From Bigelowiella natans CCMP2755 (taxonomy: Eukaryota > Cercozoa > Chlorarachniophyceae): DNA of 35,000 nt. The stretch's first letter is position 1. Every line of letters begins with the position of its first letter. Shown here piece by piece: positions 21,922 through 33,464 of the stretch. The notes beneath the pieces are model-generated. The model was not told where the DNA came from. It worked only from the letters and a program-made list of their open reading frames with translations, and ran no database searches. The stretch lies in NCBI GenBank assembly GCA_000320545.1, contig ADNK01001117.1, positions 1 to 35,000 on the forward strand, given 5' to 3'. The position numbers and the translations under genes were made by a program.

Positions 21922-21959
21922 AACATTTACATTAACATTCTTATAAATATGTATAAATA

Positions 21960-21998
<39 letters not shown>

Positions 21999-22525
21999 GT
22001 GCGTATTGACACCAGAAATGGTGGGAGAGGCCAGATTGGATGGAGCATATCGAGCGAGAGACCGAAGCCTTCAAGCGCGCGAATGAGCAGAACCAAAAGC
22101 TGTACAAATCGTCGACGTCGTCGTCTTCAGCGTCAAGCCACACCGGATGTGACGATACAAAGAAGATGAAGAAGAAGAGGAAGAAAAAAGAAGGAAGAGT
22201 CAATCATAAGGAGAGACGGAAAGTTGACTTAAGGTCTTATCAATGTAGAGGAGCTTCCTATGATGATGATTTCTTATTAACTCCCCGACCGCCAACGCGC
22301 TCGTCGTGAGGCAGCAGGATCTATCGTAGTCGTTTGTTTGCCGTTGAGAAACTTCGTCATTCACCATTGATTCCTTTTGTTTTTCCCATTTTCTGCAATT
22401 GGAAACCGTATAGGCACATCTACGAGAAATACGGCCTCTTAGACGACGATGAAGAGCAGCAAGGGCGGGGGGAGGAGAATGGCGAACACGGTAGTTGTGC
22501 TCTTTTGAAATCTGATTTCTTGTAG
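20888..22525 (+). CDS. J-domain (DnaJ/Hsp40) protein
   Basis: Family role: co-chaperone that stimulates Hsp70 ATPase through its HPD loop. Exons: 20888-21198, 21298-21361, 21437-21469, 21698-21847, 22016-22233 and 22414-22525; 295 residues, phases consistent. The J domain begins NYFGIFDIP, crosses an intron to RRAYKALALLIHPDKNRDSKAQ with an intact HPD, and ends AAFKRLTAAHE. After it come basic, helical, Trp-rich segments (EKKRNDEWG, KWWERPDWMEHIERETEAF), a Lys-rich stretch (KKMKKKRKKKEGR) that could be a nuclear signal, and an acidic C-terminus (YEKYGLLDDDEE). The J domain sits about 90 residues from the proposed start. That first stretch (MNKPSPTECPKRAMRL...) looks less protein-like, so the true first exon may be shorter. 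The intron 21362-21436 is GC-AG. There is no Gly/Phe or zinc-finger region, so it is class C. Confidence 0.8.
21476..21509. repeat. (TG)n microsatellite
   Basis: About 16 TG units in the J-protein intron 21470-21697, beginning a few bases after the donor site. Confidence 0.95.
21858..21920. repeat. (CA)n-(GA)n microsatellite
   Basis: About 12 CA units followed by about 18 GA units in the J-protein intron 21848-22015. Confidence 0.95.
21962..22004. repeat. (TG)n microsatellite
   Basis: About 15 TG units, then TGCG variants, ending 12 bases before the acceptor of the J-protein exon at 22016. Confidence 0.95.
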
Positions 22526-22528
22526 CCT

Positions 22529-22571
<43 letters not shown>

Positions 22572-23307
22572 TGCTAGCGCTGCATGTTGAAAAGCGGCAG
22601 AGACGGGAAAACGTCGATCCATCTTGCATTGCACACACAGCTCGATCTGCACATCTGCAACAATGTGTGCATGTTGAACGTTGCGCCTGGCGGCGGCGAC
22701 GCAGATCTGGAAAGCACGCGCCATGCTGGCATGCATGATGGACAACACGGACAATCACAAGGTGTTCACAATTGCCATGCTGGCATGCCATGGCATGCTC
22801 AGTGCTCCAGTGCTGGCAAACATGCACGATGCATCATTGTGTGCACAACAGTGCACAAGTCATGTGACTCACGCATGCCAGCATGCAAGTTCTAGACACG
22901 CAGCGCACCTTCAATGATGCGAAGCAAATCATGCGCAAAAACGTCATCAAGACGAACCAGCATGCACTTCTAGACTTGTGAGCTCAAAATGCAGTGTGAC
23001 AAATCACTGTCATCAATCACCGCTTCCAAATCATTGTTGCCAGACAGCAGTGACATGACAGATCATGCTGCCCGCGACATGCTAGCATGACAGTGCTCAT
23101 AAGCTGATAGATTTTGATCAGATTGTCACATGTGCGGCGTCTGTTCATTTAGCACCATCTAGATCTTTGTGAACTTAAATTCTGCATGTGTGGCTTGGGT
23201 GCTAAGAGCACAGCAGTCTTGCAGCAAAACGCAGTCGGACGATTCGATGCCAACTAATCGAACCCTCTGTAACTACTACACGTATAAGGTCTTGAGAATA
23301 TCTGGCT
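22526..23307. other. Convergent spacer packed with GCATGC and CATG palindromes
   Basis: Starts with a (CT) run (22534-22568). The remainder is dense in GCATGC, CATGCTGGCATGC and GCTAGC. The 15-mer gccatgctggcatgc occurs at 22720-22734 and again at 22774-22788. Open frames are Cys/His/Met-rich because of these words and look non-coding. Confidence 0.6.
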
Positions 23308-25336
23308 TCAAGCTGATATCACTGCCGCGTTTGGTGTTTCCGTGCTCCCATCCTTACTTTCCGTCGCCGGCGTTTTCACAATCATCACAGGGCATTTAGC
23401 ATTGTGTATCAAATAATCAGACGTGCTTCCGACAAAGGCTCGACCCATAACCCCCAGCCCTTGTAAAACAAATGTAAATTAGATCACCACTGGGAAGAAT
23501 TTCAGAAGGGATGACTCACCTCGACTGCCACAAATGAACAGAGACGGATTGTGATCATCCGCAAAATCGCACAGAGTTGCTTTGCCAGATAATCCTATTG
23601 GGACCATCAGGATCTTTAAGGAACTCGGTTTGAAGCCTGAAAGATAAGGGCATGATCGAATTGCGCAAAAACGGTTGTTGTGAATCTGAAAGCACCCTTT
23701 TCATGAGATCTTGCAGCCATACGTCGAAGTAACTTTGTGCCACGTTTAGCCGCTTCGTCTCTCAATTGATAATTAACGTCAACAATGAAAGCGCCCCCAC
23801 CACCCATTCCAGCATTAGCATAAGGAGCAACTCCGTATTCAGCAGCATGGACATATATAATCTGAAAAAACATGCGCAGAATTGAGACAGTCCTATAACA
23901 AGATGCTTCCATCTACGAAACAATTTTTGGATCATGAATTACCTTATCCTTTTTGCGGAATACGTTCGCCATGCACCAGTCGACGACGTCCTCACTGTTA
24001 CAACGGATGAACAAAAAGCATAACCTAAAATCGTGCATACATCCATTTGATGTGGTCTTTCACCTTGCCTGTGACCCATCGACCGAGACTACTACACTTC
24101 GTTTTGTTTCGGATGCAAGAGTCTCGGAAGAGGTTTCTTTTTTGTTCTCGCCTTTTGTCAGAGTCTCGGAGGTTATTTCGATTTCATTCCCGTCTTTTGT
24201 CAGAGTCTCGGAGGATTTTTCGGTTTTGTTCCCGTCTTTTGTCAGAGTCTCGGAGGATTTTTCGATTTCATTCCCGTCTTTTGTCAGAGTCTCGGAGGAT
24301 TTTTCGGTTTTGTTCCCATCTTTCGTCAGAGTCTCGGAGGATTTTTCGGTCTTGTTCTCGTCTTTCGTTCCCTCTTTCAGTTGCGCAGGCGGCTTGGTAG
24401 GTACGTGTGAATCTTTAGCAATGATGATCGTGCAAGACGTGTTGTGGACAATGTAATCGCTTGTCGATCCTAAGAAGGCGCGTCCTAGAGCACCCATACC
24501 TTCATTGTTGGTATTTGGTAGTTAGTTGCAGCAGAAACTCCGAGGTTAATATCTTTTCAGGATTTTGGTTTAAAGGTTAAGAATGACATACCTCTACTTC
24601 CACAAATGAGAATATCTGGTTTCTCCTCTTCAACGTACTGAACAATACTCATTTTAAGTGGTACTGTGGGAGGAGAAAGAATCAGCTGGAGGCCGTGAGG
24701 TTTCATACCTATGTAGAGGGGAAAGCATGTGATTTGGATGAGGTGCTAATTTGTAACGCGTTTCAACCTAGCCTTTCAGCCCTTTTGCTCATCTTCTGAA
24801 GGTACTTCTTCCCTTTGTTCTTAGCCTCTTTTTTTACTGCTTCATTTAGCCCAGCGAGGACTGCCACACCACTGGAAAAACCGGCGCGATTAACCATACC
24901 GTACTCCACGGCATGTATCAATGTCAGTTTATCTTCCTTCTCTAGGATTTGTGAAACGCTCCAGTCCAGCACAGCATCGCTAATGCAGGAAATATGTAAA
25001 TAACAGATCAGAGATAGGATACAGTATGTCTACACCTGGCTTCTGAACCATCCATAGAAATGACGACCCCGCGGCCACATGGCTTTGTCTCCTCCGCCTT
25101 ATAATAAACGATTACTCAGAGGACTAAGCATCCACGTGTGGCTGAGTCAGGTTGGCCTCACACCTTCTGATCAGATCCTTCCATGCTAATTTCGTTTCGT
25201 CGGAAGGGGGCCCTTTCAAATTTCTTCTACAATTATTCGTTTTGGTTTTCGTGTTCTTGCTGTTGAGTTGTGCGTGGGCACGGGAAGCGAATTTCGGATA
25301 GGCGGAAGAGTTTGGGCCAGAAAATGCATTTCCCAC
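23308..25336 (-). CDS. Double universal stress protein (two USP domains, repeat linker)
   Basis: Family role: USPA-like nucleotide-binding stress proteins; one class binds ATP. Exons: 25336-25162, 25114-25036, 24979-24768, 24708-24592, 24499-24064, 23994-23943, 23861-23696, 23636-23520 and 23459-23308; 501 residues, in frame. Each domain has the beta1 motif (VVISMDGSEASDAVLDW; VVVSVDGSQASEDVVDW), the helix-2 region (LTLIHAVEYG; IIYVHAAEYG) and the ATP-binding pattern G-2X-G-9X-G-S: ICGSRGMGALGRAFLGS in domain 1, ICGSRGLGVMGRAFVGS in domain 2. Both are therefore predicted to bind ATP. Exon borders fall at matching places in both domains, pointing to an internal gene duplication. The linker is six 14-residue repeats. 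The N-terminus MGNAFSG fits an N-myristoylation site if this start is right. The first intron would be only 47 bases and is the weakest join. Confidence 0.9.
24117..24370 (-). repeat. 42-base in-frame tandem repeat encoding the USP linker
   Basis: Six imperfect 42-base units, each encoding 14 residues of the type KDGNKTEKSSETLT. Successive units alternate between N-K-T and N-E-I at the variable position; the outer two are most diverged. No unit has a frameshift or stop. Confidence 0.92.
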
Positions 25337-26072
25337 GTCATTTCTTCCCTTGCGACTTGGAACATTGGGCTTTCTTGTTGCGAAACACGTTCCAATCCGC
25401 TCTGAAACGTGCTACATACATCACCACGGCTGAGCAAGTGGGTATCTTCTGCTTCCCTTTTGTGTGTGACAGGTGCTCCTGATACGGGAAAAAGAGGCGA
25501 TTTTCGTTTAAATATGATAGTTCCCGAAGAATTCGGGAAATAATCGAATGAAAAAAGGGTACAACTGTATGGGTCACGTGTCAAGTGTTCATAGCATTGA
25601 TGTACTCACAATTTCCCATCCAATTTTACGGTACGACATCATACAGATTCGAACTAAGAAAATGATGGCCTGGAATTTGCAGATGTGATGCTGTATGGCT
25701 CTTCAATTATGTGAAAATGCCCAAAAAAGAATCAGTTTTGCTTTGTAACGTTCGTAAAACCTGGCCTCGAGGGACTCTCTCTGATCTGGTAGTTTGCCGG
25801 AAAACAACCTCTACACTAGAGAAAGATCATCATCTGAGGCCCTGACCCGAGCGATGCGAAGCTAATGTTGATGCAAATTACATCTATTTGTTGTCGCATC
25901 GCATGCTAGCATGTGAATGCATGCGCTGAATGTTCGTACGTGACTAGCAGTTTGATCAGCTGCGTACGTGACTAGCAGTTTGCTCAAGCTAGCTGCCAGC
26001 TAGAGCCCATCTATGACGTGCTATGTATGACGACGTGGCCGCACTACATACTACCCTAGCTATAGCGTTTAT

Positions 26073-26114
<42 letters not shown>

Positions 26115-26461
26115 CACACATACAGAGGCATAGCTAGATAGTACGGAAGTGTATTTTAATTAGCATATCCGGGGCACGGCAGTCTAGCAGTGCTATCATG
26201 AACAACAGTATTGAAGCGCATTAGCATCAAGGCTGGAACTCATCGTATATCGATTGGCGATATAGGAATCTCATCAATACGTAGCACACGATTGCCAAGT
26301 TGACCAACTTCAGTGGACTTCAATCACTGCATGTGTTTGTTTACATCACACATTGTGCTGCTCCGCTAGTCTGCTCTAGCTCAGTAAACTAAGGTTCGCA
26401 TGGGTTAAGACATCGCTGATATTTAGTTAAAAACAGAGTGGAGGGAAATGACCTCGACCGC
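25337..26461. other. Spacer between the USP gene 5' end and the MetRS gene 3' end
   Basis: No gene supported. The left part should contain the USP promoter. The right half is rich in GCATGC, GCTAGC and CGTACG. A 20-base direct repeat lies at 25935-25982, and a (CA) run of about 19 units at 26075-26112. Confidence 0.6.
25935..25982. repeat. 20-base direct repeat, 28-base period
   Basis: The word cgtacgtgactagcagtttg occurs exactly at 25935-25954 and at 25963-25982, followed by atca and ctca. Each copy starts with a CGTACG palindrome. Confidence 0.9.
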
Positions 26462-28310
26462 TTAGATAGCTATGCTCGCGTTGCGATATATTTGATCTAA
26501 AGACACTAAGGCTTCCGCTCCCTTTTTCTTGGGCACCAGGACATCGCCTTTGTACGTAATCGTACCGTCTGCCGTGACCTCCATTGGGTAGTTGCAGAAT
26601 TCCTTGGATTTGAATCTTTTCTGCACAATTTTGGCTTCCTTAGGGGCGAGTTTAATGCCGACGTCAGCCTTGATCTCGATCAAACGCTTGGTCTTGTTGG
26701 CATCCTCGGCGCAGAGTAGTAACCCCGTTGTTCGCACTCCCTTGAAATTGGACGGGGCGACATTCTCGACGACAAGCACTCGCTTGCCAATCAGGGTGTT
26801 GGGATCAGGGTACTCCTTGCGAATTCCGGAGACTATTTGCTTTTGTCCTCGCCCTGGTCCTAGTTCCACTTTGACGACTGCAAGATGATCTGCCTTCTCA
26901 TGCGCCTTTGCCTCTGTAATCTCCCCGACGAGAACGTTAAATGGGAACAGCTTCGTGGTGCCGGTATCGGAACCTAGAGATGGATCGATGAGACAGCAGA
27001 GCGTGAACGTGAATACGACGAGCGAATAGGGGAGTGAGGAGAAAGCGGAGGAGGAAGAAGGGGTGAAAAGGAATATGGAGGGGTTCGAGTATAAAGTTCG
27101 TGTCCAGAGTTTGAAGTGTTCCTCCTCCTCACTGGTCCTACCTGCACCTCCATATCTCTTGCGAAATTCTGGCAGCTGATCTTTATCAATTGGCCTGAAC
27201 AACGGCTGATTTTTGCCGATCTTGTGCCCTGAATGAAAAAGCAATATCGGGGTGAGAATGATGAAAGCAGAGAAGAAATATAAAAGAAGAAAGAAGGTGC
27301 AGATAGAAATGCGTGAAGTAATGGTACGGCACAGCAGCACGCTAGCACATCATACCTACAAACAAGCCGCCCTTTTCCTTCGCCTCCTCCCATGTTGCAG
27401 CAGGGGGACCAAGAGCGCTTCTGAACCTCTCCTTCTCCTCCTTACCGGGGATGAACAACGTGGACTTGGGGATCCGTAGCTGCTCGCAAATCTTGGACGA
27501 AATGCTTGGAATATAAGGCTCAGCGAGCACTGCTAGGAGCCACACGACGTTGATGCAGATTCCCAGAACGGAATCGGCGCGCTGCTTTCCTCCCTTCTCC
27601 TTCACCAGTTTCCACGGTGCCTCGCGTTGCAGCAACCCGTTGCCTTCTTGAGATATCTCGATCACCTTTTTCAGCCCCTCGCGCAGCTGTGCGGCGTCCA
27701 TTGCTGCCACGTAGTCTTCCACGAATTTGTTGACCTTCAAGAGTAGTGATATGCTCAGTATTAAACTACTAGAGTTATTATCCGGTCGAATGACAAACTC
27801 TATTTGAAAACCGTTATTTCTCAACAGGTCTTTCATTATGTCTCATAAAATCACGTTGGTAGGTGCGGACTGCCAGCGCCTCACGCAATACATCAGTACG
27901 TCGTCGTCGCGAGATAGGGATTGAAGCTACTACCAGCATGCCGTAATGATGATAACGGCAAATAGGTAGCAGGCATTGCTAACTAAATACTAACCTTATC
28001 GAAAAACTGGTGATCTCTTTTCTCCATATGGACTTTGGGAACGACGCCGCCCATCTTCCCGAGGAAAGAAACGCAGCGATTCACGAGATTACCGAACTTA
28101 TTGATGAGCTCACCGTTCACGCGCTCGCACAGCGAGTTCCAATCGAATGCTGTGTCCGAGCTCTCAGGTCGCACCTGTGTCGTCGTATCACGAGGAAGAG
28201 GAGGAGGAGGAGGAGGAGGAGGAGGAGGAGAGAGTCACAGTTGTTTGAACAACAGCAGCAGGAACCAGAGGAAAACACGATAAAGGGAAAGGAGTTTGTA
28301 CAAAGTTTAT

Positions 28311-28350
<40 letters not shown>

Positions 28351-28783
28351 CGATGATACTGATGAAGATTATGCTGAAGAAATTATGTGATGTGGTGAAG
28401 ATCGTGTTTCTTGATAAATCGAGCTGCTATCATCTCTATGATCACCGAGAGTAAGTAAAAGCGCCAGACAGAAGCTGGGATGCCCGTTTCCTTCGCTTTG
28501 TCGCCGAACACACCAGTGCCACGTGATTTTGAGAATTTTAACCCCCCTTCGTACCTTTAATGGAAGCACGATGATTATATTGAAGGTGATGATGATGATG
28601 ATGATGATGATGATGAGAAGATAATACAAATTCTGATCTTCACCCACAGTTTGCTAGTACTGCATTTACAATTTCTGTTCCTCTCTAATCACTCCCCATT
28701 GTCGGCTGGTATTTGCCCTCTCGCCTCCCTTTTTTTGTGTGCACGTTGGCCAAATCATATATCCTCATCATTATCACCACCAC

Positions 28784-28818
<35 letters not shown>

Positions 28819-31800
28819 CGTAACTGCAAATAATCGCAGACGCTGATAGAATCCAGGAGCGTGAAGTTGTTCGCGGGCTTTGCATCGTCATTTGCCGCGA
28901 TGAGGGTACATGGGAATATCACGGTGTGGAACGGAATGTTATCTTTTCCCATGAACCTGTGATGAATGGGAGAGAAGACGAGGAAGTAGGAGAGGAGAAG
29001 GCGAGAAAGATGATGACAGAAAGAAAGGCAACGAAGGTAGAGAGACCATGAGGGATATATATTGCTATGGTGTTTGTGTAAGAGGAGGCATTTTCTTCGC
29101 AATCTCACCAGAGTTTCAACAAATGATGTCTATTCGAAACCGTGGGGTATTTCCTTCAAGATTTTTTCTCATTCTCTCACACTCCATATATCTTTGTTAT
29201 TACTGGACGAGTTTGACGTTGGTGTCCTTATCCTTCCGCTTCCACCACTGTTCCCACTCCGCCGTGTAGTTCGCCGTAATCGAGATGTATCCGATGGGCG
29301 CATCGAACCATACGTAGAACACTTTGTTCTGATAGCCGGGTTCTGGCACGGGGGTGCCCCACGAGAGGTCGCGAGTGATGCAGCGTGCTTGCAGGCCCCG
29401 TTTGTGAATCCACGAGCCAGTCTCCTTGACAGCGTTGTCTGATAACGATGAAGATGATCATCATGCATGGATGCGGAGGATGGATATCTACCCAGTGGGT
29501 TTATCAAGACCGATGTGTTGACCAATCGATATGTCGCATGTCCTCTTCGGGTCTACCTATCTATCCTGCCATCCCTACTCCTCCCCCCCCCCTCCCTTCC
29601 CACAACGATTCATGCTCACCATCATCATCAACATCATCATAGTTCCAATACCAGTCCAAATCCCCTTTTTCTGCGAGGCCGCAACGAACTTGTCAAGTGG
29701 CGCTGACAACTTTGTGAGGTCGAGGAAGAGATGCTTGGAGTCGCGGACCACTGGCGTAGCACCTACGTGCACACGCAAAACCGATCGAACGTGATGACCA
29801 AACGAATGGGTGAAACACCAACGTCAGGAAGACGAAATAGCTCATTAAAGGAATGATCCAAAATGAAGGAAAAACATTAGCTCTGGGAGGCCTCTTCTTT
29901 CACAAAGCTTTGTTTCTTACATATACAACCACCCACGACGACTACCTGTTTTGACAGACACAGGATTTTTTAGGTCTACGCTGTCGTATTCGACCGATCC
30001 ACAGTTATCGCACTGGTCGCCTCTTGCCTTTGCATATCCGCATTTCGGGCATTCACCCTCCACTTGCCTGTATTGGAAGGATGTGGTGATATGTATAAAG
30101 GTATCAGGTAGCGCTCCTGCTCCTCACGGTGTGAAGAAGAGGGGAACGAATGGACACACAGAAAAGACTTAGGACAGATCGAGGAGGAGGAAAAGGAGGA
30201 GGAGGAGGAGGAGGACACGACGGATAGGCACCGGTCGGCAAGGAACTTCTGCAGCTTCTCATCGTAGAGCTGTTTTGTCTCCTTCTCGAGGATGTAACCG
30301 TTCTTCTTGGCGCGCTGGTAGATACTTTGCGCAATCTGCGTTTGCTGTGGCGTCGTGGTGCGCCCGAAGTGGTCGAAATCGATGTTGAACCAGTCGTAGA
30401 CATCTTTGTGGATCTTGTGGTATTTGTCACAGATCTGCTGTGGTGTGAGCTGCTCCTCATCCGCTTTCATCTCGGTGGTTGTACCATATCTGTTTAATTG
30501 GCATGTGATAGCGTTTTACAAAAGAATTGCATGTACCAGTAGCAAGAGCAACAACAGTAGCAACATCAACAGTAGGAAAGTATTACCGCAGCAGCAAAAA
30601 ATTAGGTAATGTTATACTTAGCCGATGGAATGGACAAGGAGTGAGGGTAGGTGCTTCAATCTCTATGTCTCCCTCTCTCTTCTCCAATATCAAATTGCCG
30701 TTAATTGTTGGTGTCTATTTAGCAGTATGCAGCACTTACTCGTCGGTGCCGCAAATGTAGATGGAGTTGTAGCCCCTCATGCGACAGAATCTGGAATCCC
30801 ACGTATTATTATCATCACAAAGAGGGATGACTTGTTATTCACGCTTAGACCGTTACAATCGTCATCACCATCATCGCAACCAAAGGACAAATTATTTTCG
30901 ATAAAGAAAAGAGCTGCGAACAAAGAATCACGATGACCTTGAGTAGACGTCTGCGCTGAGTACACAGCCGATAATATTGCCAAGATGCGGAACATTATTC
31001 ACGTATGGAAGCGCCGACGTAATCAAGATGTTCTTCTTGCCCTTTATAGGGAGTTTAACCTTCTTCTGTGCCCCCGCTCTTGTTTTTTTCTCGGTTGCAT
31101 AGAGTGCTTTCCATTCAGGGGGATCCTCCACCGCCGCTGTGGCACTGTAATTACCAACTGCCTTCTTCTTACGCGGCCAGGAGTATCTGTACGAGTTAAA
31201 AACCAAGATATGTCACGAATTGCTTATCTGCGACACTGAAAACACTCAACTGCTATTACTGTTTCTACTGTTACTACAACTAACGTCGTGTGGCCGACTG
31301 GAACGACAGGTCTCCAAAAGCTATCTCGTTCCACGATCCTTCCCCTTCCTGAGGAGGAGGAGCTCGTCGAACCCGCAGCAGCACTCTTCTTCGCAACACA
31401 GGATAGATCAAGCGAGCTGGCATCGGAAATCTTGGCGAGGGAGAGAGCATCCCGGACCTGATGTAGTGTCGAAGATGGGGTTAAGATGGTTATAATAGTA
31501 AATAATATGATGATTGAATATGGGAAACAGTATCAAAGAATGGGTGATACACCTTCCAGAACCGCAAAATATAATTGACGTATTGGCTAGCTACGGAATA
31601 TATCCGATTCATTAGTATTTCATTATGCTCTGAGTTGATTCATCCTACCCATTTTGTTTCTCTTGTCTTTTTAAACCACTCGGCAAGAGCAGAGGAAGCA
31701 GGGAAGCCAGCAGGAAGTACGCTTTTCTTACTTGCAAAGACCGGAAAACACGTGGCCATTGCGAACACATCCGCCAGAGTGATCTTAAATTGAGTAAGTG

Positions 31801-32696
31801 CCACAGATGAATGAATGACATGATTCACGCAACCAATGAAAATTTTATGGACAAAGTATATGACAAAATACATATGGTCTACACAAACTATCTCTGTCCT
31901 TTCACTTCTCGGGCAACACATGTGAGAACTTACATCTTTCGTGTTTCCGATCCCATCGAACTTCGAAGGGATAGTAGCAACCAACTGAAAGAAATACCAA
32001 GAAGATGAGGAGAAAAAGCCCATTTGACTTCCCAAGCGCAGCACCATCCACCACCTGATTCAAGACTTTGAGTGCGAGTGTGTACTTCTCTTGGCTAGCA
32101 GAGGTCTTTGACTTCTTGTCTTCCGTAAGGGCTTTGCGAACAGCATTCATGCACTCTATGCAGCTCTCCATGATGCTAAAATTAGAGAAATATCAATGAA
32201 AAGAGAATCGTAGCCCTAATCTAGCTACCGCATACATATTCTAAGGACGATACCTGTCCACAGTGGTCAATTTTGGGACTTTTTTCGGTATCAGCCTAGA
32301 CTTGGAGTCGCTCGCTGCAATTGCCCGACATATTGCGATGGGGTCTTTGATAGCTAGTTCGTCCATTAAGAGGGTCAGAGGCTCGGCTGTATATCAAGAA
32401 AGACATAGCATCAGTGAGGCGCTCGAAATTGTGAAAGGCTTTTTTGAATTTTTTTTGTATTTTTTATTTATTGGGACGCAAACGCGCGATCGGCTTGTAA
32501 GCCAAAAGGTATAAGTGCGTGATATTTTAAGTGGGGTTCGGCTTTTGGGATCCGATTGAAGTGAGTTGCTACACGCACAGGTGGAGATGACGATTTTTCT
32601 TAAAACGCTTTCCGTGCCCGAGGCCGTGATCGCGAGAAACGCAGCCAGGGTCTCGGGAGTTGCCTTCTTTGGCACTTTTAGAACTAAAGCAGGCAT
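26462..32696 (-). CDS. Cytosolic methionyl-tRNA synthetase with GST-like and EMAPII-like domains
   Basis: Reaction: Met + tRNA(Met) + ATP to Met-tRNA. Eighteen exons: 32696-32579, 32386-32254, 32175-32055, 31984-31934, 31783-31649, 31457-31285, 31186-30938, 30790-30740, 30489-30232, 30067-29946, 29762-29652, 29438-29204, 28956-28825, 28554-28446, 28174-27995, 27734-27356, 27228-27142 and 26973-26462; 1051 residues, every junction in phase. Residues 1-186 form a GST-like domain (C-terminal half with [14 protein letters not shown]); 187-290 a Ser- and Lys-rich linker. The class I core has the HIGH box as HLGN about 311-314 ([13 protein letters not shown]), [14 protein letters not shown], the zinc knuckle CPKC...CDNC about 435-451, [11 protein letters not shown], and KFSKS about 636-640. 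The anticodon-binding domain follows ([14 protein letters not shown]...[14 protein letters not shown]). The C-terminal ~165 residues are an EMAPII/Arc1-type tRNA-binding OB domain ([30 protein letters not shown]). Introns carry (GAG), (GAT) and (CAT) runs. Confidence 0.97.
28195..28232. repeat. (GAG)n microsatellite
   Basis: About 12 GAG/GAA units, directly upstream (on the minus strand) of the acceptor of the MetRS exon at 28174, so it reads as a CTC-type polypyrimidine tract. Confidence 0.9.
28309..28345. repeat. (GAT)n microsatellite
   Basis: About 12 GAT units in the MetRS intron 28445-28175. The plus-strand poly-Asp open frame through it is an artefact. Confidence 0.95.
28586..28618. 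repeat. (GAT)n microsatellite
   Basis: About 11 GAT units in the MetRS intron 28824-28555. Confidence 0.95.
28773..28819. repeat. (CAT)n microsatellite next to a splice donor
   Basis: About 15 CAT/CAC units. On the coding strand the run begins six bases after the exon end at 28825 (donor gttacg). Reading on into it gives a spurious poly-Asp tail. Confidence 0.95.
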
Positions 32697-33464
32697 TTGT
32701 ATTTTGCGCTGATCTGCAAACTAAGGTCGAATTGCTCAGTCTGTCTCCGAAATCTGATTACAACGCAACGTTTCGAATCAAAAAGCAAGCACTCGAACTC
32801 CCTCATCCCCTCTAGAACCCGCAGTCAAGCCTAAACCGACAACGATTTCTCCGGTGCGGTGAAAACTTTCCTTCTCCCTCCTTCCGAATTATAGCCATTC
32901 CTTTTCGTCCCTCCCACTTACCCACACCCGCGCCTTCGTACCTCCTCCTTTGAGTTTGAGTAGTGCGTGGAAGCTCAGGAGAAAAATTGTGGAAAGTCAG
33001 CGAAGGGGTATGTTTCCAGTTTAAACGATGTCATTTTTACATGTCGCAAAGTGCAATTCTCCTCAGTTTTATCCGACCGTGATATCCCACCATAAGACCG
33101 TAAGATTCCAACCTGCGACAGCGCGATCACCCGAATTTAGTTCGGAGGAGCCGAATTCAGATAAAATATTGGTCCTCATCCTAGTCGCATCGTTTAAATC
33201 CAATTCATTTTAATGTTTTGTTGCTCTCTTTCAAGAATTTTCGGTGTGCTCTTTCTTAGGAGAGGGATCCTGCATGGATTATGTGGTGAGAGTTGGGGGG
33301 TTGGAAACGGAGAATACACGAGAATACCGAGTAAAGGGCAGAAAATTATAAATTACTGGACTGTGGAAGCCAGTACTTTCAATTTTATTGCGCCTGAATG
33401 ATCTCGACCTCCAATGTGTTCGTTCACCAGCATAAACAGAAAAGAAGTAAATGTCCATCGGCAG
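32697..33464. other. Upstream region of the MetRS gene, no gene seen
   Basis: Presumed promoter and 5' leader of the MetRS gene. A pyrimidine-rich stretch at about 32860-32950 lies 170-250 bases upstream of the start codon. No supported coding sequence on either strand. Confidence 0.4.

Noticed and set aside
22584-22917. Cys/His/Met-rich ORFs (possible metal-binding protein)
   Set aside because: Both strands give similar compositions because the DNA is made of GCATGC and CATG words; no splice sites or conserved spacing of Cys.
25620-25660. Possible tRNA T-loop (attcgaa)
   Set aside because: No matching acceptor stem, D arm or anticodon arm could be folded around it; no other tRNA-like clover leaf was seen.
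26462-27393. Minus-strand 292-residue ORF read as one exon with a hydrophobic N-terminus
   Set aside because: The N-terminal part crosses two introns; clear splice sites at 27228/27142 and 26973 join MetRS domains in frame.
28010-28390. Plus-strand 126-residue ORF with poly-Arg and poly-Asp
   Set aside because: It is antisense to a MetRS exon and two trinucleotide runs; the MetRS reading on the other strand is unambiguous.
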